From Clostridium tunisiense TJ (GTDB lineage Bacteria; Bacillota; Clostridia; Clostridiales; Clostridiaceae), in assembly GCF_000300195.1 (NCBI RefSeq), contig NZ_AMQH01000012.1, forward strand, positions 434,001-498,000: a stretch of DNA of 64,000 bases. The letters run 5' to 3'. The position numbers and the translations under genes were made by a program. Below are positions 37,157-46,069 of this stretch, piece by piece (position 1 is the stretch's first letter; the number at the start of each line of letters is the position of its first letter). Below the pieces are notes generated by a model. That model was not told the DNA's origin. It ran no database searches and saw only the letters and a program-made list of their open reading frames with translations.

Positions 37157-38182
37157 CTAAATTAAAGATTTTAATAAATCTACAGCAAAATGGATATCTT
37201 CTTCAGTAACCCAATAATGAGTAACAAATCTCATCATGCCATCCTCTTCACCACAAATTTTAATTCCTTTTTCTAAGAATTTCTCTACCACATAATCGCT
37301 AGATAAACCTGTATCTCTCATATCAAAGAAAACCATGTTTAGATGAATATCTTCTAAATTAACTTTAACTCCTGGAATTTTAGCTAATTCTTTAGCTAAA
37401 AGTATTGCTTTTTCGTGATCTGTTTTAAGATTTTCTCTCATTTCTTTTAAAGCAACTAAGCCAGCAGCAGCTAGGAAGCCTGCTTGTCTTAATCCACCAC
37501 CCATTAGTTTTCTATTCTTTTTAGCTTTTGCTATAAAGTCTTTTTTTCCAGCTAGTATAGAACCAACTGGCGCACATAGACCTTTAGATAAGCAAAACAT
37601 TACTGAATCAACATGCTTTGTTATTTCTTTTACATCTACATTTAGGTAGGAAGAGGCATTGAATAATCTTGCTCCATCAAGATGAACTTGAAGGTTATGC
37701 TTCTTTGCAACCTTATTAAGGTCTTCCATTACTTCTAAAGGAACCACTCTACCACTAGAGTGAGCGTTTTCAAGACAAATTAAAGAAGTTTTTGGATAGT
37801 GAATATCTTCCTCTTTTCTTATTCTTTTTTCAATTTCCAAAGGATCTAATATTCCATGATTACTTTGTACAGTTCTAAGTTGAACTCCAGCAATTACAGA
37901 TGCTGCTCCTACCTCATGAGCAACAATATGGCAATCATCACCAAGTATAACTTCATCACCACGATGACAGTGAGTTAGCAAGGCTAATTGGTTACCAAAA
38001 GTACCGCTTGGTACAAATAGGGCAGCCTCCATTCCCGTAAGCTCAGCTGCATATTTTTCTAGTTCTTTTATAGTAGGATCGTCATCATAAACATCGTCTC
38101 CAACCATTGCGGTAAACATAGCTTGCCTCATTTTGTCTGTAGGTTGGGTAACGGTATCACTTCTTAAATCGATTATTCTCAT
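37157..38182 (-). CDS. ltaE: Low-specificity L-threonine aldolase
   Basis: This 341-residue PLP enzyme splits L-threonine (and allo-threonine) into glycine and acetaldehyde. It starts MRIIDLRSDTVTQPTDKM, the family signature. GDDVYDDDP follows, then HLDGARLFNASS (about 162-173, the Asp that pairs with the cofactor ring) and SVMFCLSKGLCAPVGS (about 190-205, with the Schiff-base Lys). The start is ATG 38182, which has GGAGG 8 nt upstream; the ATG at 38197 lies before that site. Confidence 0.94.
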   Translation of the reverse strand: MRIIDLRSDTVTQPTDKMRQAMFTAMVGDDVYDDDPTIKELEKYAAELTGMEAALFVPSGTFGNQLALLTHCHRGDEVILGDDCHIVAHEVGAASVIAGVQLRTVQSNHGILDPLEIEKRIRKEEDIHYPKTSLICLENAHSSGRVVPLEVMEDLNKVAKKHNLQVHLDGARLFNASSYLNVDVKEITKHVDSVMFCLSKGLCAPVGSILAGKKDFIAKAKKNRKLMGGGLRQAGFLAAAGLVALKEMRENLKTDHEKAILLAKELAKIPGVKVNLEDIHLNMVFFDMRDTGLSSDYVVEKFLEKGIKICGEEDGMMRFVTHYWVTEEDIHFAVDLLKSLI

Positions 38183-38339
38183 AATTTTATCCTCCATTTT
38201 ATGTAATTTAAGCTTAAAAGGTAAAACTTTAGTTTATTTAATTTATTATGAAAAACTAATAAAAAAGTTTATTTTGAAAGCCTTTACATATTTATTATAA
38301 ATTATTTAGCGGAATATTGAAATATGTTATAGTAATTTA

Positions 38340-38375
38340 TGGTATAATGAACACGGTAAGGATTAAATTCCTTAC
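38340..38375 (+). promoter_or_regulatory. topoisomerase III gene promoter and 5' hairpin
   Basis: TGGTATAAT (38340-38348) is an extended -10. Transcription would start near 38355, where a hairpin begins: GTAAGGA (38356-38362) with TCCTTAC (38369-38375). TATTTTCTTTT follows. It may be a weak attenuator or a 5'-end stabilising hairpin. Confidence 0.45.
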
Positions 38376-38442
38376 TATTTTCTTTTGAAATTATAAGTTA
38401 TAAAAATTAGTTTAAAACAAATTACAATAAAGAGGACTTAAT

Positions 38443-40686
38443 ATGAATAAAGCATTGTTTGTTACAGAAAAACCATCAGTTGCAATGGATTATGTTAATT
38501 TATTAAAATTAAAGGGAACAAAAAGAGATGGATATATAGAGTGTGAAAAGGCCATTTTTACCTGGTGTGTAGGTCATATGGTAACTATGAGTTACCCAGA
38601 AGCTTATGATGAAAAATTAAAATCATGGGCACTAGAAACCTTACCCTTTTTACCAGAGGAATATAAATATGAAGTTATTCCATCGGTGAAGAAGCAATTT
38701 GAGGTAGTTAAGTTGTTACTTCTACGAGAAGACGTTGATACAATCTATGTTTGTACCGACTCAGGAAGAGAAGGAGAATACATCTATAGACTAGTGGACC
38801 AGATGGTTGGGGTAAATGATAAGAACAAAAAAAGAGTTTGGATAGATTCACAAACTGAAGAAGAAATAAAAAGAGGAATAAAAGAAGCTAAAGATCTATC
38901 AACTTATGATACCTTAGCCAATTCCGCATATCTTAGAGCTAAGGAAGATTATCTTCAAGGAATTAATTTTTCAAGACTTTTAACCTTAATTTATGGTCGT
39001 AGTTTATCTAAACTTTTAAGGGAAGATAAAGTTGTAATTGCAGTTGGCAGAGTAATGTCTTGTGTTCTTGCCATGATTGTAGATAGGGAACGAGAAGTTA
39101 AGGGGTTTCAGAAAACTACCTTTTACAAACTTCAAGGAGATTTTCATACTTCTGAAGGAGATTTTTCTGGCGAGTGGAAGGTCAATGAGAAATCCCAATA
39201 TTTTAATAGTGAGAAACTCTACAATGATAATGGGTTTTTAAAAAGGGAACATAGTGAAGAACTTTTAAACTTCACAAATAAAAACAAAAATAATATAGAA
39301 ATTACAAGTATAAGTAAATCAAAAGAGAAAAAGAATCCGCCCCTACTTTTTAATTTAGCAGAACTACAAAATGAGTGCTCTAAAAGGTTTAAAATAAATC
39401 CAGATGAAACCTTGGGAATTGTGCAAAGTCTTTATGAAAAGAAAATTGTAACTTATCCAAGAACTGATGCTAGAGTATTGTCTTCAGCTGTAGCTAAGGA
39501 AATAAATAAAACTTTAAATAAACTTTTAAGATTTAAGGAAATTGGCGATATTAACAATAATGTGAATGAAATTATTAATGAAAAGTGGTATTCAAAGATT
39601 TTGAAATCCAAATATGTAGACGATAGTAAAATTACTGACCACTATGCTATTATTCCTACAGGCGAAGGATTAGATGGATTTAATAAGTTAAAAGACTTAG
39701 AAAAGTCAATTTTTGAGTTGATCCTTAGAAGGTTTTTAGCAATTTTCTATCCTCCCGCTGAATATAGCAAAATCTCAATTGAAGTTAATATAAGTAATGA
39801 ATACTTTTATGCAAATGAAAAGGCCTGTGTAGAAAAGGGTTACCTTGTAGTAATAAATAGTAAGGATGAGAAGGATGAGAAGGGTGAAAGTAATTTAAAT
39901 AAAATTAAAAAAAGCTCTTCAATAGAACTAAAAGAACTTACTATAAAAGAAGGTGAAACTACACCACCAAAATATTATACCTCAGGTTCAATAATTCTAG
40001 CTATGGAAAACGCAGGGAAGTTAATAGAAGATGAGGAATTAAGAGAACACATTAAAGGTGCTGGAATAGGCACCAGTGCTACAAGAGCAGAAATATTAAA
40101 AAAACTTGAAAGAATAGATTATATTTTTATTAATAAAAAGAATCAAATTGTACATCCTACGATTAAAGGCGAACTCATTTATGAAACTATAAAAAGCTCT
40201 ATACCATCACTTTTAAACCCAAAATTAACAGCTAGCTGGGAAAAAGGATTAAAAATGATAACAGATGGAGAAATTAATGCTGAAGAATTTATGGATAAGT
40301 TAGAAAGTTACATAAAAGACAATGTAAAAAAGGTATTATCCCACAACAATGTAATTGATTATAGCAATGTAATGGATGGGCTATGTTCAGATGAAAACAC
40401 AAAATTAAACAAGGCGGATTTAGATGAAGTCTTAGGTATATGCCCAATATGTAGAGTTGGACACATTGTAAAAAATATAAAAGGGTATGGATGTACTAAT
40501 TGGAAAAGCGGATGTAAATTTTTCCTTGGAGAAATATGCGGAGTTAGTATATCACCAAAACAAATAAGACAACTTATAAACTCTGGTAAGACAGAGCTTA
40601 TCCAAGGATTTGTGTCAAAGAAAGGAAATAAATTCAATGCATGTTTAAAAATTCAGGATAACAATATAGCATTGGATTTTAAGTAG
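38443..40686 (+). CDS. topB: DNA topoisomerase III
   Basis: This 747-residue type IA topoisomerase has an N-terminal Toprim domain (FVTEKPSVAMDY; acidic motif in CTDSGREGEYIYR near residues 105-117). The catalytic tyrosine is in KIVTYPRTDARVLSS (near 334-348), and GIGTSATRAEILKKLE is the later conserved block. The C terminus carries one zinc-type finger (CPICRVGHIV...YGCTNWKSGCKFFLG), as in TopB of Firmicutes. The protein relaxes negatively supercoiled DNA and resolves replication and recombination intermediates. The next gene starts 15 nt after the stop. Confidence 0.94.
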   Translation: MNKALFVTEKPSVAMDYVNLLKLKGTKRDGYIECEKAIFTWCVGHMVTMSYPEAYDEKLKSWALETLPFLPEEYKYEVIPSVKKQFEVVKLLLLREDVDTIYVCTDSGREGEYIYRLVDQMVGVNDKNKKRVWIDSQTEEEIKRGIKEAKDLSTYDTLANSAYLRAKEDYLQGINFSRLLTLIYGRSLSKLLREDKVVIAVGRVMSCVLAMIVDREREVKGFQKTTFYKLQGDFHTSEGDFSGEWKVNEKSQYFNSEKLYNDNGFLKREHSEELLNFTNKNKNNIEITSISKSKEKKNPPLLFNLAELQNECSKRFKINPDETLGIVQSLYEKKIVTYPRTDARVLSSAVAKEINKTLNKLLRFKEIGDINNNVNEIINEKWYSKILKSKYVDDSKITDHYAIIPTGEGLDGFNKLKDLEKSIFELILRRFLAIFYPPAEYSKISIEVNISNEYFYANEKACVEKGYLVVINSKDEKDEKGESNLNKIKKSSSIELKELTIKEGETTPPKYYTSGSIILAMENAGKLIEDEELREHIKGAGIGTSATRAEILKKLERIDYIFINKKNQIVHPTIKGELIYETIKSSIPSLLNPKLTASWEKGLKMITDGEINAEEFMDKLESYIKDNVKKVLSHNNVIDYSNVMDGLCSDENTKLNKADLDEVLGICPICRVGHIVKNIKGYGCTNWKSGCKFFLGEICGVSISPKQIRQLINSGKTELIQGFVSKKGNKFNACLKIQDNNIALDFK

Positions 40687-40701
40687 TATTTGGAGGAGTT
40701 T

Positions 40702-41601
40702 ATGCTAAGTTTCAAGAAATTAACAATTGAAGATAAGAACATTATTATGCCTTATATTTCTCCCTATAATTTTAGTACTTGCGAGTTTTCCTTCGCAACA
40801 CTAATTATATGGAGTAAGGCTTGTAATATAGAGTATACAATAGAGGAACAGGTTTTAATTTTAAAAAAGAAGGACTATCATGGAAAGAGTCATTTTGTTC
40901 AGCTCCTTGGTTATGATGATAATTCTTTAAGAAATGTTATAGAAGTACTTAAAACAGAAAAACAAAGAAATAATTTAGATTATTTGTTTAAAGAAGTTGA
41001 ATGGAATTTTGTTGAAGATTTAATTCATGTTTATGGAGATAAGGTTATCTACGAAGAAGATAGAGATAATTTTGATTATATCTACGAAAGTAAAAGTCTT
41101 ATAACCATGCAAGGTAAAGTATTACATAAAAAAAGAAATCATTATAACAAGTTTGAAAAAAATAATAATTATATGCTTAAGGTTATAGATGACTTAAAGG
41201 TTAAAGAAGATTGCAAGAGAGTTGCAAAGATATGGCATGAAAGTTATGGTGTTTATGATAAGCTTACAGACTTTGAGCTAGAAGCTATTAATGAGGTGTT
41301 AGATAATTGGGAAATTTTAGAGCTCAAAGGTTTAGCAGTTTATGTAGATGATAACATTGCAGGATTTAGTATTGGCGAGATTGTTAATGATGAAATGGCA
41401 ATAATACACTTTGAAAAAGGTGATAAAAATTATTCAGGAGTATTTGCTTTTATAAATCAAAAATCTACAGAAATGCTTTATAGTCATATCCCGTTAATAA
41501 ATAGGGAAGATGATATGGGACTTTTAGGACTAAGAATAGCCAAAATGTCTTATGGACCAATTAAACTAGAAAAAAAATACACAGTATTAGATATTTTGTA
41601 A
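40702..41601 (+). CDS. DUF2156 (GNAT-fold) protein
   Basis: This 299-residue protein resembles the DUF2156 family, related to the C-terminal acyltransferase domain of lysyl-phosphatidylglycerol synthases. Recognisable segments are ISPYNFSTCEFSFATLIIW (about 20-38), KGKVLHKKRNHYNKFEKNN (about 140-158) and LAVYVDDNIAGFSIGE (about 215-230). No membrane segment is present. The start is ATG 40702 with GGAGGAG upstream; an in-frame TTG at 40690 is less likely. It lies between topB and an acetyltransferase in a close-packed run of three genes. Substrate unknown. Confidence 0.8.
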   Translation: MLSFKKLTIEDKNIIMPYISPYNFSTCEFSFATLIIWSKACNIEYTIEEQVLILKKKDYHGKSHFVQLLGYDDNSLRNVIEVLKTEKQRNNLDYLFKEVEWNFVEDLIHVYGDKVIYEEDRDNFDYIYESKSLITMQGKVLHKKRNHYNKFEKNNNYMLKVIDDLKVKEDCKRVAKIWHESYGVYDKLTDFELEAINEVLDNWEILELKGLAVYVDDNIAGFSIGEIVNDEMAIIHFEKGDKNYSGVFAFINQKSTEMLYSHIPLINREDDMGLLGLRIAKMSYGPIKLEKKYTVLDIL

Positions 41602-41613
41602 GGGGGATCAACT

Positions 41614-42168
41614 ATGAGTATAATGCAATTACTTAAAGGTAAAAATGTTAAACTAACAGCAGTAAGGGAAGTTGATATACCAGTTATAGAGTCTTGGTAT
41701 AACGATATGAAATTTTTAAGGCATTTTGATAAACTAATAGCCATACCAAGAGAAACCTCCTATATATCAAAGTTTATCCAAGGGATGCAGCAAGCTAACA
41801 ATGAAATAATATTTGCAATAAGAGATTTAGAAAAGGATACCCTCATTGGAGTAACAGGTTTTGAGAATATTCAATGGAATAATAGGGTGGCCACTATATT
41901 TGTTGGTATTGGAGATGAAAGTTACAGAGGAAAAGGTATTGGAAAAGAGGCTATGTCATTAACTATAGACTATGGTTTCAATGAGCTAAACTTGCATAAG
42001 CTTCAGCTCACAGTTCTTGGATATAATTCGGCAGCTATTGGTCTATACGAAAGCTTAGGCTTTGTAAAAGAAGGGGTTTTTAGAGAGTTTATATTAAGAG
42101 ATAAACAAAGGCATGACCTGATTAATTATGGAATTATTCATTATGAATGGGTAAATAAAATTTTATAA
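41614..42168 (+). CDS. GNAT-family N-acetyltransferase (RimJ/RimL-like)
   Basis: This 184-residue acetyltransferase has a single GNAT domain. The acetyl-CoA pyrophosphate loop is in GDESYRGKGIGKEAM (about residues 103-117). LNLHKLQLTVLGYNSAAIGLYESLGFVKEG (about 128-157) is the conserved beta-4/alpha-4 region of RimJ/RimL-type enzymes. It follows the DUF2156 gene by 12 nt with GGGGGA upstream, so it is probably co-transcribed. Substrate cannot be assigned. Confidence 0.9.
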   Translation: MSIMQLLKGKNVKLTAVREVDIPVIESWYNDMKFLRHFDKLIAIPRETSYISKFIQGMQQANNEIIFAIRDLEKDTLIGVTGFENIQWNNRVATIFVGIGDESYRGKGIGKEAMSLTIDYGFNELNLHKLQLTVLGYNSAAIGLYESLGFVKEGVFREFILRDKQRHDLINYGIIHYEWVNKIL

Positions 42169-42173
42169 AAAAA

Positions 42174-42231
42174 GTCTATAAAGAGTGAATTAAAGTGTCC
42201 TTAAAACAGGAACATTTTACTCTTTATAGGC
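42174..42231. terminator. Bidirectional terminator
   Basis: GTCTATAAAGAGT (42174-42186) pairs with ACTCTTTATAGGC (42219-42231, one G-U pair), enclosing a 32-nt loop with an inner TGTCC-type pairing. It is flanked by A and T runs and serves converging genes. Confidence 0.75.
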
Positions 42232-42241
42232 TTTTAATAGT

Positions 42242-43483
42242 TTATTTAAAAAGTGATCTTCTTCTTCTTTTTTTTCTTTTAAATTTAATTCTAATAATTA
42301 CAATAGAAGATATAATTGTAATTATTACTAATAATGCTAAGAGATAGTATAATGCATTATCTTTTATAATTTGCCACTTTGATATGTTTGGGAATAGTTC
42401 ATAACTTTCGCTGTAATTTCGAACCTTAACTTCAACTTTTCCAACGGGCTTATCAGCACTAAGCTTCCATGGACTTATATCCTCAATTGCATAGTTTAGT
42501 TCAGGAGCTAATTCTGTATTATATAAGGTTATATCCTTATGTAGGCTTACAGGAACTTTAATAGTTCTTGTAGGTCCTATAAATGGAATAGCTTTGTATT
42601 TTAAAGTAATGGATTTTAACTCTTTTTCTTTTTCTAAAAATACTTGTTTCTCTGCAGAAAAACTATATTCAACAAGCTTTTCCATATCTTCAAAAACTTT
42701 TGTATCAGCTGGAAAATTATATTCGGAGTTTAATACTACTGTAGCAATTGTACGTCCGTTTCTTTCATAAATTGTAAATAAGCAACGGCCAGATTTAGTA
42801 GTATATCCTGTTTTCCCACCAACATTTCCATTTATCCCTAATAGTTTATTTCTATTTTCAATTACAGCTATAGGTCCATTTGAAGATTGAACTTCCGAGG
42901 TCTTTTTAGCAATTGTTTCTTTAACCCATGGATTTTTATAAACTGCTTCGCCAAGTAAAGTTAAATCATAAGCAGAAGTATAGTGATCATTTGTATTATC
43001 ATCTAAGCCGTTAGGGGTTACAAAATTTGTATTAGTCATATTCAAGGATTTGGCTTTCTCATTCATGAGTTTACTAAAATTCTCAACAGAACCACCCACA
43101 TTATCAGCAATCATATAAGCAATGTCATTTCCAGAATAAAGTAAGAGGATATCCATTGCATCACTGCCGCTAAAGGTTTCACCAGCTTGAACTGGATGAA
43201 CGTTTAATCCATAAGAGTAATCTGGCTCCTTTTTAGCACCTTCTGGATAAGTCAAATTATCTTCAGGCTTTTTATTTTCTGCAAGAAGTAACCCAGTCAT
43301 AAGTTTAGTTATACTTGCAGGTTGTCTTTTCTCATCAATATTTTTAGCATAAATTATCTCTTTTGTTGTCAAATCCACTGCGATTGCAGAAGTTCCTATT
43401 AAATCAGGAGCTGGTGCAGCTAATGCAGTAGAAGAGAAAAGCAAGCTAAAAGTTAATGCCAAAGTTATTACTTTTTTCTTCAT
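42242..43483 (-). CDS. dacF: D-alanyl-D-alanine carboxypeptidase (DacF-type)
   Basis: This 413-residue peptidase S11 penicillin-binding protein trims the peptidoglycan stem peptide. A signal peptide (MKKKVITLALTFSLLFSSTALA) is followed by the three active-site motifs: SITK (about residues 55-58), SGN (about 115) and KTG (about 216). A C-terminal beta domain leads to a membrane helix (about 370-390) and a very basic tail, KRKKRRRRSLFK. The start is ATG 43483 with GGAGAG upstream; the upstream ATG at 43501 would precede the signal peptide with an odd MERCKL extension. Confidence 0.93.
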   Translation of the reverse strand: MKKKVITLALTFSLLFSSTALAAPAPDLIGTSAIAVDLTTKEIIYAKNIDEKRQPASITKLMTGLLLAENKKPEDNLTYPEGAKKEPDYSYGLNVHPVQAGETFSGSDAMDILLLYSGNDIAYMIADNVGGSVENFSKLMNEKAKSLNMTNTNFVTPNGLDDNTNDHYTSAYDLTLLGEAVYKNPWVKETIAKKTSEVQSSNGPIAVIENRNKLLGINGNVGGKTGYTTKSGRCLFTIYERNGRTIATVVLNSEYNFPADTKVFEDMEKLVEYSFSAEKQVFLEKEKELKSITLKYKAIPFIGPTRTIKVPVSLHKDITLYNTELAPELNYAIEDISPWKLSADKPVGKVEVKVRNYSESYELFPNISKWQIIKDNALYYLLALLVIITIISSIVIIRIKFKRKKRRRRSLFK

Positions 43484-43644
43484 CAATTTGCATCTCTCCA
43501 TTTATTTAGTGTTTTTAATTTTAAATGTAATGCTTAGTAAAACAAAACATAAACCTAGTATACCATTATGAATAATTTAGAACAAGGGGACAAACTTAAC
43601 AATATTAGGTATAATCATATTATATAGTAATAATAATTAAGTAT

Positions 43645-43755
43645 ATAAGTTGTAACAGTATTCTTACCTTACTTAATAAATCAAAAGCAACTTATACGAA
43701 AGAGAATGCAAAAGTAGGTTTATTATCAGTGTAGTTTCTATATTGAATTCTATAT
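43645..43755 (+). ncRNA. Dispersed RNA-like element, copy B (upstream of Nudix gene)
   Basis: This is the second copy of the element at 26624-26737, in the same orientation relative to its downstream gene. Helix 1 is ATAAGTTG (43645-43652) with CAACTTAT (43688-43695). Helix 2 is GTAA with TTAC around CAGTATTC, a compensatory change from GTAG/CTAC in copy A. Helix 3 is AGAATGCAA with TTGAATTCT and has one mismatch. The strongest sequence block shared is GAAAGAGAATG-(T/C)-AAAAGT. It lies 57 nt before the Nudix start codon. Confidence 0.55.
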
Positions 43756-43811
43756 AAAATAGTTTTTATTTTTTCAACTTGCAAGTTTTCACAAAGAAAG
43801 GGTGGTTAAAT

Positions 43812-44420
43812 ATGGTAAATGAAATAGAGAAAATTTTTAAATATAGAAAAGCTAATCCTATTGGGAAATATAAAAATAGCGCTGTATTAATTTTATTACA
43901 AGAAATAAATGGTGAAGAACATTTAGTGTTTGAAGTAAGATCAAATAAATTGACACACCAACCTGGAGATGTGTGCTTACCAGGAGGTATGATTGAACCA
44001 GGGGAAAGTCCTAAGGATACTGCAATAAGAGAAGCTATGGAAGAGCTTAACTTAAATATTAATGAGATTCAATATATTGGAGAAATGGATTATTTTATAA
44101 GTCCCTATGGTATGTTCATGTATCCATTTATAGGAAGAACTAATAAAGCTGAAATAATTCCTAGCGAATACGAAGTTGATCACCTATTTACAGTCCCATT
44201 AAAGTTTTTTTTGGAGCATGAGCCACTACTTTATAACATGGAAATAGGTCCAACTAATCATGAAGGGTTTCCTTTTCATTTAATAAATAGGGGAAAAGAT
44301 TATAAATTTAGAAAAGGAATTTTAAGAGAATATTTTTATGTATACAATGAATATGTTATATGGGGTTTTACAGCTCAGATTATCAAATCCTTTATAGATA
44401 TTTTAAAAGGTGAGGATTAA
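43812..44420 (+). CDS. Nudix hydrolase, CoA pyrophosphatase-like
   Basis: This 202-residue Nudix protein has the Nudix box as GGMIEPGESPKDTAIREAME (about residues 57-76). It is preceded by EVRSNKLTHQPGDVCLP, which resembles the extra motif of NudL/CoA diphosphatases that cleave coenzyme A to phosphopantetheine and 3',5'-ADP. The start is ATG 43812 with AAGGGTGG upstream; the longer TTG frame runs back toward the RNA-like element and is less likely. Coenzyme A as substrate is inferred from that motif. Confidence 0.85.
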   Translation: MVNEIEKIFKYRKANPIGKYKNSAVLILLQEINGEEHLVFEVRSNKLTHQPGDVCLPGGMIEPGESPKDTAIREAMEELNLNINEIQYIGEMDYFISPYGMFMYPFIGRTNKAEIIPSEYEVDHLFTVPLKFFLEHEPLLYNMEIGPTNHEGFPFHLINRGKDYKFRKGILREYFYVYNEYVIWGFTAQIIKSFIDILKGED

Positions 44421-44519
44421 TTTTAAATTTATGATTTTGAATAAATAAGAAATAATTATGTGAAATATTAAATATTATTAAATGGAATGTATTATATATT
44501 AAATATATGGGGTGATTTT

Positions 44520-45158
44520 ATGGATAATATAAAAAGGTGGCAAGAGCAACTACTAGGGGAACGTGTTGTTAAATCTCTTCAGAAGAATGAATTTCATTCT
44601 ATTTATGTGGAATCAAAAGAGGAAGCAGTAGCATTTATTATGTATCATATAAGTAGAGGAACTGTGGTTGGCATAGGGGGATCAACAACCATAGAGGATT
44701 TAAATATAGACCATAACATAATAGAAAAGGGTGGCACCTTATTAAGACATAGCGATGGAGTTTCTGAAGAAGAAAAGTTTGAAATTATGAGAAAAGAATT
44801 GTTGAGCGATGTTTATTTGTGTAGTACTAATGCTGTAACTCTTGATGGATATTTAATAAATGTAGATGGAGCAGGAAATAGGGTTGCTGCTATGAACTTT
44901 GGGCCAAGAAAAATAATTATTGTAGCTGGTGTGAATAAAATAGTTAAGAATGAGGTTGAGGCGGCGGAAAGATTAGGATTTACTGCCTGCCCATTAAATA
45001 ATAAAAGATTAAATTTACAAAACCCCTGTACGTCCTTGGGTGTATGTGCTGACTGCAATAGTAGCAAGAGAATATGTAGAATCTACACTACTGTAAAACG
45101 AAAACCATTGAGAAGTGATATCACAGTTATTGTTGTAGGAGAACATCTAGGGTTTTAA
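44520..45158 (+). CDS. LUD-domain protein (LutC/YkgG family)
   Basis: This 212-residue protein has a single LUD domain, the fold shared with the LutB/LutC lactate-utilisation proteins. Recognisable parts are RGTVVGIGGSTTIEDL (about residues 44-59), CSTNAVTLDGYLINVDGAGNRVAAM (about 100-124) and GPRKIIIVAGVNKIV (about 126-140). The C-terminal cysteines (NPCTSLGVCADCNSSKRIC) are a feature of the stand-alone clostridial members. No lutA or lutB neighbour is present. The start is ATG 44520 after GGGGTGA. Confidence 0.88.
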   Translation: MDNIKRWQEQLLGERVVKSLQKNEFHSIYVESKEEAVAFIMYHISRGTVVGIGGSTTIEDLNIDHNIIEKGGTLLRHSDGVSEEEKFEIMRKELLSDVYLCSTNAVTLDGYLINVDGAGNRVAAMNFGPRKIIIVAGVNKIVKNEVEAAERLGFTACPLNNKRLNLQNPCTSLGVCADCNSSKRICRIYTTVKRKPLRSDITVIVVGEHLGF

Positions 45159-45380
45159 CTGCAAATTCAAATACGACAAACATGTCAAAATATATCAAAT
45201 CATTGGAGAAAGTTTCATTATTTTACCAAAATATTATTACAAAATATTATTTTACTAAAATTTTTAAATTAATTATAATTTTTTATATAAAACATATAGA
45301 ATTTTCAAAAAAGTGCTTCATTTTATTCCTGTTTTAATCTATAATTGTTTTAATAGCTTTGGTAGGGATGGGGTGTTACA

Positions 45381-45596
45381 ATGTCAAAATGTCCTTTTTT
45401 GACTACGCATGATGAGGTGGTTGAGTGTTTTAAGGAGTGCTCACTTTATAAATGGACAGAAAATGAAAATAAATGTCCTTTTGTAGAGCTTAAAAATTTC
45501 AAGTCAATTTCTATTAAAAACATATATGACTATGATTTGTTTAGAGAGGACAAGTCCTCACCACTGAATATTTTATATGGCGAAAGTTATCTATAA
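45381..45596 (+). CDS. Small Cys-containing hypothetical protein
   Basis: This 71-residue protein has five cysteines, four of them in the first 25 residues (MSKCPFLTTHDEVVECFKEC and a later KCPF). The repeated KCPF context hints at metal or iron-sulfur binding. No membrane segment. It has a good ribosome site (ATGGGGTG) and a very strong terminator directly after it, which supports a real gene. I do not recognise the family with certainty; similar small proteins are common in clostridia. Confidence 0.72.
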   Translation: MSKCPFLTTHDEVVECFKECSLYKWTENENKCPFVELKNFKSISIKNIYDYDLFREDKSSPLNILYGESYL

Positions 45597-45633
45597 ATAG
45601 ATAATAATTTTAATGGTTTAAAATATAAAAGTT

Positions 45634-45681
45634 TTAAAAGTAAACCCCTTATGTTATATAACATAAGGGGTTTACTTTTAA
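45634..45681. terminator. Perfect 24-bp palindromic terminator
   Basis: 45634-45657 and 45658-45681 are exact complements; GTAAACCCCTTATG lies in the 5' arm. A/T runs on both ends let it stop transcription from both converging genes. Confidence 0.85.
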
Positions 45682-45709
45682 ATAAGATTTGATTTAATAT
45701 TAATCAATG

Positions 45710-46045
45710 TTAGTGGCATCCACCTTTACAGTTTTTAGAGCAATTATTGCAAGAACTTAAAGAAGTGCTGGATTCTGACTTAATTAAGTAATTACCTTTC
45801 TCTAGTAAAATTGTAACTGAATATATATTTTCCATTAAGTCCCTAGTGTAACAAACAACTAAATCCTCAATTTTATCACAAACATCTGTTGGGCTAGTAG
45901 TATCTAGCATTAGTTGTACCTTTGAAGATTTACAACATCCATTTTCGTAATATAATCTAAAACAGTTATACTCGTCATGGAAGTTTAACAAGTTTATCAT
46001 ATCGCTATATGCATTATTTGAAATTCTTATTTTAATTTTATCCAT
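45710..46045 (-). CDS. HesB/IscA-like protein with C-terminal cysteine cluster
   Basis: This 111-residue protein resembles the HesB-like iron-sulfur biosynthesis fold. Its start is KIRISNNAYSDMINLL, with ENGCCKSSKVQLMLD at about 34-48, where the family has a conserved Gly/Cys pair. The usual C-terminal CGC of IscA is replaced by a denser tail, SCNNCSKNCKGGCH. The second gene of a pair with pncB is possible: it starts 24 nt after the pncB stop. Metal or sulfur binding is inferred from the cysteines. Confidence 0.65.
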   Translation of the reverse strand: MDKIKIRISNNAYSDMINLLNFHDEYNCFRLYYENGCCKSSKVQLMLDTTSPTDVCDKIEDLVVCYTRDLMENIYSVTILLEKGNYLIKSESSTSLSSCNNCSKNCKGGCH

Positions 46046-46069
46046 AATAGTTATTCAATCCTATCTAAA

